The position numbers and the translations under genes were made by a program. This document shows positions 57,485 through 64,000 of a stretch of DNA of 64,000 nucleotides, piece after piece. Where the stretch lies: NCBI GenBank assembly GCA_019454045.1, contig SKCR01015038.1, forward strand, positions 1 through 64,000, written 5' to 3'. Each line of letters opens with the position of its first letter. The stretch's first letter is position 1. The stretch comes from Zanthoxylum bungeanum. Lineage: Eukaryota > Streptophyta > Magnoliopsida > Sapindales > Rutaceae. Under the pieces are notes generated by a model that was given only the letters and a program-made list of their open reading frames with translations, ran no database searches and was not told the origin of the DNA.

Positions 57485-59997
57485 AATTCATACTTATAAA
57501 ATCTAAGGTTAGATCTATGAAGATCCTTTAATTTCAACATCATGGTATAAGGATCTAATCCTTAGTTCTAAGGACGAAATTAAAGAGTCATTGCGGCAAG
57601 CATAACGGATTGAGCACTAAAGTTATCATCACCATGAGTCTTCCGAAGCTCATGCTCCACTATTTGCTCAACTCTGGACTCATGCCCGAGATGTCACTCT
57701 ATCTAATAAAGTAACTTCTCGGCTCCCAAGACTATCCCGAGGTTCTATTCCCAATTTGAAAATTGAAGCCGCTTAAAGACTTTTCACCCAGGATTATGTT
57801 TTAAACGCTAATCTTTCATTATCTTGATTCCAATAGTCCAACTATCCAATCAACGATTTTGGGTACAATCAAATATAATGATTACTAAAATCTAACTATA
57901 TAACCAACTATAAATGATTGGTTAAATTCCAATATATTGATTACTATAATCCAATTATATAACCAACTATAAATGAAGTAGTTTGAATATAGTCCAACAG
58001 TTCAATTAAAAACAAACAATTGAATATTAGTCCAACTAATATATTTATAAATAATTGATGATGAAAAATGAAATGAGCGCGTATTGGCAAGTATCTAAAC
58101 GAAATTGCAAATTTAATACTTGCCTCCCACTATTTTTCTGCGAGCCTCTAACCCTCTATGGAGTACTTGGGAAACCTAGATTCCTAGTGGGCTAGGATCC
58201 CGTTAAATAACACACAACCTTGACTTTGGCCAACAAATTGTATGAAACTTAACTAGGTAGATCTCTAAGATCAATTGGATCCCATCCAATTCCTAGATCC
58301 AGTAGGTGGACTTCCAAGTCCGAAACATATATCCAATATATGCCAATATATCCAATATATTCCCTAACCTTTTTCCTCTGAATCAACTAAGCCTTGGCTT
58401 TGGCTCAATAAGCTTAATGAAACCAGTTAAGCGTGACCCATCGACAGTGGGAAAGCTTCGTAATTGAGGCTGATGAACAAGAAGTGACCTTGACTTTAGC
58501 CAACAAATCACAACTTGCACAAGGCATACGATATAGAACAAAGCCTTCATGATTCAAACACATCTGCGATGGAAAAGGCTTGACTTTGGCCAACAAACCA
58601 ATGCCAATCTTGGATCTTGAGAGAGAATCATTCAATGGAAGAAAAAACGCTTAATATAAAATGAAGGTTTTTTTTCGCGATTTGGCAACCAATTTATTAT
58701 CTTAATTTAGGTCTCATCATACACCCTTAAGCATGCATTCTAAAAGCATAATAAGGCGCGATAAAATTAATAATGATATGCGGATGAATATACAACAAAT
58801 TGTTCCTAGAACAAATCTCTCCCTTTCCTCTCTCCCACTAGCATTATTCATACTTCTACCCAATTACATAATACTTCTAAAGAAACCTCATTTACATTGA
58901 GGGGAATTGGTGAGAAGAGAAATACAATGAGAAAAGAGGTAATAGGCTGGACACGCAGGTCCATTTAATAAATTCTAAATTTATTACAACAATTTCCAAA
59001 ATTGCCCTCACCCTTCTAATATCCATCATATATACATTATCCATACATACATCCAAGTATTCACACAAAATATGTTATCAATCAATCTAATCCAATTAAT
59101 TAATCTTTAATTAATGACCATCCATATTCAAACAACGATTTGATTTGCGCGAGTCCAACTCGTTTAAGAATAAATACTCGAAGTATGTATTCTTGAATTA
59201 TATTGAACTACAATTTTAAATCCAATTTAAATTTTATCTAATACTAATTCATTTTTAATTCCAAATTAAATAATTACACTTTCAATAGTGCCTTTTAGAC
59301 TTGGATTCAAAACCAATCCAGTTGGGTCTCAAAGGCCCAATTAGTATCCAATACTATTCAATTAAAGTCCAATGGGCTTTTAATTAATTCTTTAGGCATG
59401 GGTTTTGGCAATTATGGGTCAAACCCAAGATGCCAAGGCCCATTTAGGAATTACCATATGCCAAAAATCAATTTCGGCCCATTAGGCCCAATTAAAATTT
59501 TAAAGGCCCAATTATCATATTTGGACTTTATGGAAATGGTTTTACTCCCAATTGGATCCAACCAATTATCCTAAACCAAAATTGGCCCAACCAAGCCCAT
59601 TAAGCCCAAATACAATAAATTAAATTAACTTATTATTCCAAATTACAAATTAATTCAATTCAAGTGTATTACCATAATAATTAATTAATCTAATGCTTCC
59701 AAAACACTAATTAATTCAATTAATCATGCTCTACATTTCCAATTCATGTCCAACACAAATTGAAGCAAAATCAATCTTATAACATGCTTCAAGGCTCACG
59801 ACAAAGGCGTACAAAAACCATTCAATTTGATTTCAATCTAATTAAATCAACATCTAAGATTTCTATCATGCCAACAACACATCCAATTGTCTAATTTCCA
59901 AAATTCCACCATGAGCAACCTATGGTAACTTTTGGCCAAGCATGTGAATTTGGGGAAAATTAATCTAATCAATTTTCCACAAAATCAATGATGCACA
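57485..59997 (-). other. Leader of D, cut by E
   Basis: Same order as in B and C: 60-bp-type minisatellite 57819-58010, TGACTTTGGCCAACAAA motifs at about 58214 and 58583, GGCCCA-rich block 59330-59620. It ends within the stretch that in C lies about 100 bp from the primer site. No gene. Confidence 0.8.
57819..58010 (-). repeat. 60-bp-type minisatellite in the D leader
   Basis: About three imperfect units with cores GATTACTATAATCCAATTAT and ACTATAAATGA, homologous to the arrays in B and C. Confidence 0.7.
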
Positions 59998-61949
59998 TGT
60001 TGGGAAGCGGCTGCGAGTGCGCAGCGGAAAAAATAAAAATTATCATGCTGCTTTCCTTTGCCCAATACACATTTGTTTTGATTATTCTACAAGCCTATGC
60101 ATGTTACTATATATTCTAAGCATAAAACTCAAAAAACATGCAAAGAACATAAACCTAAACATGCTAACTATCATAAGAATTATAATTAAAATAAGAAAAA
60201 AAAAAGACTTACTTGAACCGTAGACTCCTCCAGTCCTCCCTCCAATCTATAAGCTTTTCTCGAACTCAGCAAGCTCTTCCACGTTCCAAAGAGCCACCCA
60301 AGTGTGTGGCCTCCAAATATGTACACACCAAAGCCAAAAATCAACGGCAAGAATACGCCTTGAGTGCACATGTATTTTTCCCTTGGTGCTAGCCTAGGCA
60401 AATACCACAACTCTTAACTCGAGGTTCCTCTAGTCAATTAGACTTAAGGATCCTCAAAATCAGTGGCTTACTATTAAAACTTTAGAGTTGCTCACTTATA
60501 TAAACCCAACATATGAAAGGTTTGGTGCAAAAAGTTGTGAAGAATTCTTTGGGTTTATATAGTGCTCCAAAGACAACAAAATTAATTAAGAATCCGATGT
60601 GGGATAAAAGCCAATTTAATCTTAGCCATTGGATCTTAATTTAGTGGTTTAATGAGATTATAAAACCCTAATAAGAGTTTGGGCCGAATTGGAATTCAAA
60701 ACAAATAACAAAAATAACAAAAAAATAAATTACTATTCATGCGGTACTATTTATATGAATAGTAATTTTTTTTATTCCAATTCCCAAAGTGCCCCTATCG
60801 TCATTCACCAATCCCTAAGCCACTATGGAACCTCATAAATGATCTGTTCAATAATTAAAAATATTGAAGCATTTATGAACAATTCCTACAACAATCATAT
60901 ATGCTATTAATATATACTATGCACTGTTAACCATTGATTTCGACTTTGTTGTGTGTGACCTTTTGGGTTCCCCTCAATTAGACATGAAATGAATCGTGAT
61001 AATTTAATCGAACATAATTATCCTTTGATCAGATGGTCGTTCGATTTCAATAACCAAGGTTGACATCTAGCAACATGCCAAGGCCCCCAAATGAGAAGGA
61101 AAGATATATATACCCATTCTGTATGCGATTTACATATGATACGGTCTCTCACCTCACTGTATCCCCATCTATTGACCTAAGGTATGGAAAGTGTCTACCC
61201 ATATGGTCAAAGGTATGATGTTGATAGTGTCATGAATTGTGCTAACCCAAGAATCTCATATGATTCTTCCATTGTGGCCACAGTCTCAAGCACTGATCAC
61301 ACATATCAACATGCGAACTGGAATACTACTCTTATAAGAAAATATTATCCGAGAGAGTGGCGATTCTCTGTTGTATTTTTTCAAACTTCATGTGTTTCAA
61401 CAAATGACCCAATCATACCCTTATGACCGGATCTTTTGAACCGGGGAAGAAGAATGTCAAAGTTATTTGATCCACACATAAGATTTTAAAGACCTCAAGC
61501 CTAAGGACTAGTCATATAATCGATACATGAAAGTTCTCACAGACACATGGGATAAACACTCCATATGAAAACTTTCGGCGGTCAGTTCGATGGACACAAG
61601 CAACTCATGCATCCATGTGATACACCAAGCGAACGGATCTCCGCTAGTAGCCTATGAGATCAGCTACCCCACTTAAGGGTGGATTATATCATCATGCTAG
61701 TCTCTACGCTTTGTGAACGCCCAGATTATTCATAAGACTATGACTAGGAACATTTAAGAGTAATGATTCTCATAAGGCGTGGAAGCCATCGTCTTATTAC
61801 TCCAAGGGCTTTATTACAGTGTTGATGATTCATATAAGTTTTGTAAGACACATATAATAAAGATTTCCATTTTATTAATTAATGAAAATATTACAAATAC
61901 ATGTACATATAACCCATCCACAAGTTGGTTATGTGGCATATCCCTAACA
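59998..61949 (-). repeat. 3' LTR of E
   Basis: LTR of 1952 bp. On the minus strand it runs TGTTAGGGATATGCC to CCGCTTCCCAACA. N (4992-5316) is the end of the same LTR type. A TATA-like TTATATAA is at 60496-60503 and a GTAAGT donor-like site near 60210-60215 (minus). It lacks the family A palindrome ladder. The 81-codon frame at 61184 is not credible. Confidence 0.92.
60496..60503 (-). promoter_or_regulatory. TATA-like box of the E LTR
   Basis: Minus strand context GGGTTTATATAAGTGAGC. It lies about 500 bp from the LTR 3' end. A similar GGGTTTATATAG motif lies just upstream (60550-60561 on the plus strand). Confidence 0.45.
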
Positions 61950-61962
61950 ATCTCCCACTTGC
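61950..61962 (-). promoter_or_regulatory. Polypurine tract of E
   Basis: Minus strand GCAAGTGGGAGAT directly before TGTTAGGG. Confidence 0.92.
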
Positions 61963-62012
61963 ACTATAGCCAACTCGTATGAATCTGGACACCATACTCT
62001 CGGGTGTGCCTT

Positions 62013-64000
62013 TCATGCTTTTTTTTGAGCCAGCCCTTTAGTCAAAGAATCTACAAGATTATCTTCTGTGGGTATTTTCTCTATAATAACTTCTTTTCTC
62101 TCAACAATCTCCCTGATGAGATGAAATATCCTGAGTACATGCTTGGATTTCTGGTGGGACCTTGGTTCATTTGATTGAGCAATGGCACCCGTGTTGTCAC
62201 AGTATATCGTGATACCATTCTTTATCACGGGAAGTACTTCCAGTTCTGTGATGAACTTCTTTATCCAGACTGCTTCTTTAGCTGCCGCAGATGGTGCAAT
62301 AAACTCGGCTTCAGTGGTGGAGTCTGTTGTAGTTGACTACTTTGAGCTTTTCCAACTGACAGCACCACCATTCAAAGTAAACATATATCCTGTTTGCGAT
62401 CTGCTGTCATCCATGTCGGTTTGAAAGCTCGCATCACAGTAACCAATGACTTTCATCTCAGAACAATCTCCGTATGTCAAAAACACATCCTTAGTTCTTC
62501 TCAGATACTTGAGGATTGTTTTGATAGCTGCCCAGTGTTGCTCACCAGGATTTGACAGATACCTGCTCATTATGCTAAGAGTATAAGAGACATCAGGTCT
62601 TGTACATAGCATGGCGTACATGATCGATCTTATTTCTGAAGCATAAGTGATCCTACTCATACACTATCTATCTGAAGGAGGATGTAGACATTGCTCCTTA
62701 GATAATTTGATTCCATGAAAAGTATGTAAATTACCTCTTTTGGAATCTTCCATTTTAAATCTTTTCAAAACTTTATCTATATACGTAGATTGAGAAAGTC
62801 CTAACAACCTCTTAGATCTATCACGGTAGATCTTAATGCCGATGATATAGGCTGCTTCTCCCAAATCTTTTATGGAGTAATTCTGAGATAACCATTGCTT
62901 GGTGGCTTGCATCATGGGAAGATCATTCTCGATGATTAATATGTCATCGACATATAATACAAGAAATACAACAGCACTCCCACTATTTTTCCTGTAAACA
63001 TAAGGCTCGTCTACATTTTTGATGAAGTCAAATTCTTTGATTGTCTCATCAAATCGTATATTCCAACTTATGGAGGCTTGCTTGAGTCCATAAATGGATC
63101 GTTTAAGCTTACATACTTTATTATGATCATCCTTAGATGCAAACCCCTCAGGTTGTGTCATATAGACTTCCTCTATGAGGTTCCTATTAAGGAAAGCTGT
63201 TTTGACATCCATCTGCCAAATCTCATAATCAAAGTGTACAACTAGTGCTAGTAAGATTCGAATGGACTTTATCATTGCAACAGGCGAGAAGGTTTCCTCA
63301 TCGTCAATTCCTTGGATTTGTCCATAACCTTTCGCCACCAACCTAGCCTTATAGGTTTGGATGTTGCCTTCTGCATCAGTTTTACGCTTGTAAATCCACT
63401 TGACTGAATCAATGTCACGCATTGCTTCGTCATAACTGGTGGGATTGTCATTATCAATGACCCGATCATGTTCCTCATTAATATGGAAACCATATCTTTC
63501 AGGCTCATGTCTTTCCCTTCCAGACCTTCTGAGTTCATAACCTTGTGGTTGTTCCGTCGCTGCCTTTTTGAGGGGCCTGGGGTTTAGTTCTATATTAGTT
63601 TGTTCTTCTCGTACCTCATCGAGGTCAAGTCTACTCCCACTATATTTCTTGAGAAGGAATTCATTCTCTAGAAATTTAGCATTTCGTGAGATAAATGTTC
63701 TTTGTTCATTTGGGACGTAGAACATGTATGCTCTTGAGTTCAAGGCATATCCTACAAACTTATATTTAACTGCCCTATCATCCAATTTGTTAGTTTGTGT
63801 GAGCTTGACATATGCGTCACATCCCCAAACTCTTAGATAACTAAGACTAAGTCGTTTCCCAGACCATAACTCATATGGTGTTTGACTAACAGTCTTGGAA
63901 GGAACTTGGTTTAGTAGTAGTGTCGTAGTTTCTAAAGCAAAACCCCAAAATGAAATAGGTAGATTCGTGTCTGGCATCATTGATCGGACCATATCTAATA
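62013..64000 (-). pseudogene. pol of E: integrase C-terminus, RT, RNase H; two stops
   Basis: One continuous frame of about 660 codons, read from the right edge. It holds the integrase C-terminal region (LDMVRSMM, LRVWGCDAYV, KFVGY; 63700-64000), linker, then RT: KWIYKRKTDAEG, ARLVAKGY, EETFSPVAMIKSIRILLA, MDVKTAFLN, KVCKLKRSIYGLKQAS and catalytic YVDD at 62943-62954. RNase H follows: YAMLCTRPDVSY, GYCDASFQTDMDDSRSQTGY, SWKSSK, TTEAEFI, IYCDNTGAIAQS and HLIREIVERK. Two in-frame TAG stops (62664-62666, 62337-62339) both look like CAG to TAG changes. About 30-35 residues are missing between DSVKW and IYKRK near 63400, without loss of frame. Recently active but now defective; the rest of gag-pol is right of the window. 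Confidence 0.93.

Larger units (their letters stand above)
32653..59997 (-). mobile_element. D: family A copia element split by B and C
   Basis: Minus-strand element: 3' LTR 32653-34669, polypurine tract, pol 34683-37484, then B with nested C (37485-56985), then gag and leader 56986-59997. E interrupts the leader at 59997, so the D primer site and 5' LTR are right of the window. It keeps more gag than B or C. The left flank ATTGA (32648-32652) is the candidate target duplication. Confidence 0.88.
59998..64000 (-). mobile_element. E: Ty1/copia element (3' half in window)
   Basis: Minus-strand element with 3' LTR 59998-61949, polypurine tract and a long pol reading frame that continues past the right edge. 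It is inserted in the leader of D; GCACA (59993-59997) is the candidate target duplication, its partner being outside. It is the best-preserved coding sequence of the window. Confidence 0.93.

Noticed and set aside
4992..59997. Mirror-like order of families (A, E, L, K on the left; H of the K type, L, A, E on the right) as one giant inverted duplication.
   Set aside because: Insertion points differ: K and H sit at different places in L, M is nested in N while E is nested in D, and flanks do not match. Independent insertions of abundant families plus one fusion explain it.
1..64000. Host protein-coding genes, tRNA, rRNA, CRISPR or bacterial-type operons.
   Set aside because: None found. All recognisable protein similarity is to gag-pol, and the remaining sequence is assigned to LTRs, leaders or repeats. 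The plant LTR retrotransposon content excludes a prokaryotic source.

Overview
The window is nuclear heterochromatin of a flowering plant, probably a eudicot. It is AT-rich and consists almost entirely of degraded, nested LTR retrotransposons, mostly Ty1/copia. I see no host gene, rRNA, tRNA or CRISPR array. Species cannot be named from the sequence. Every long reading frame that can be recognised is a gag, integrase, reverse transcriptase (RT) or RNase H remnant.

Layout, with working names. (1) 1-4991: element M (+), the 3' part of a copia element of 'family A' (LTR about 2.05-2.14 kb). It sits in N (4992-5316), an LTR end of the 'E family', which sits in an old repeat L (5317-6291). (2) 6292-17604: K (+), a copia element with 5' LTR, PBS, leader, broken gag and a pol lacking RT. 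Its leader is split by P (9549-14370), a non-coding LTR element with target duplication AAACC. (3) 17605-30752: H (-), a relative of K joined to it tail to tail, with neither 3' LTR present. H carries a 556-bp hAT-like element in gag (8-bp duplication GCTGAGAT) and the internally deleted family A element G (23366-28319, duplication TCCCT) in its leader. (4) 30753-32652: L (-). (5) 32653-59997: D (-), family A, split by B (37485-56985, +, duplication ATCAG), itself split by C (44721-54484, -, duplication GGTTC). (6) 59998-64000: E (-), the best preserved element, with 3' LTR, polypurine tract and a pol frame broken by only two stops inside the window.

Insertion order is readable: C entered B, B entered D, E entered D, D entered L; M entered N, N entered L; P entered K; G and the hAT-like element entered H.

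The most notable signals are: (a) a ladder of consecutive short palindromes, nearly all centred on TGG/TAG, in the U3 part of all eight family A LTR copies, and again in a 60-bp leader minisatellite; (b) a 93-bp module shared without indels between the leader of copia elements K/H and the LTR of the unrelated element P; (c) an identical RT frameshift in M, B, C and D, plus a lost YVDD motif and a shared gag deletion in B and C, implying spread by trans-mobilisation; (d) the K-H tail-to-tail fusion.
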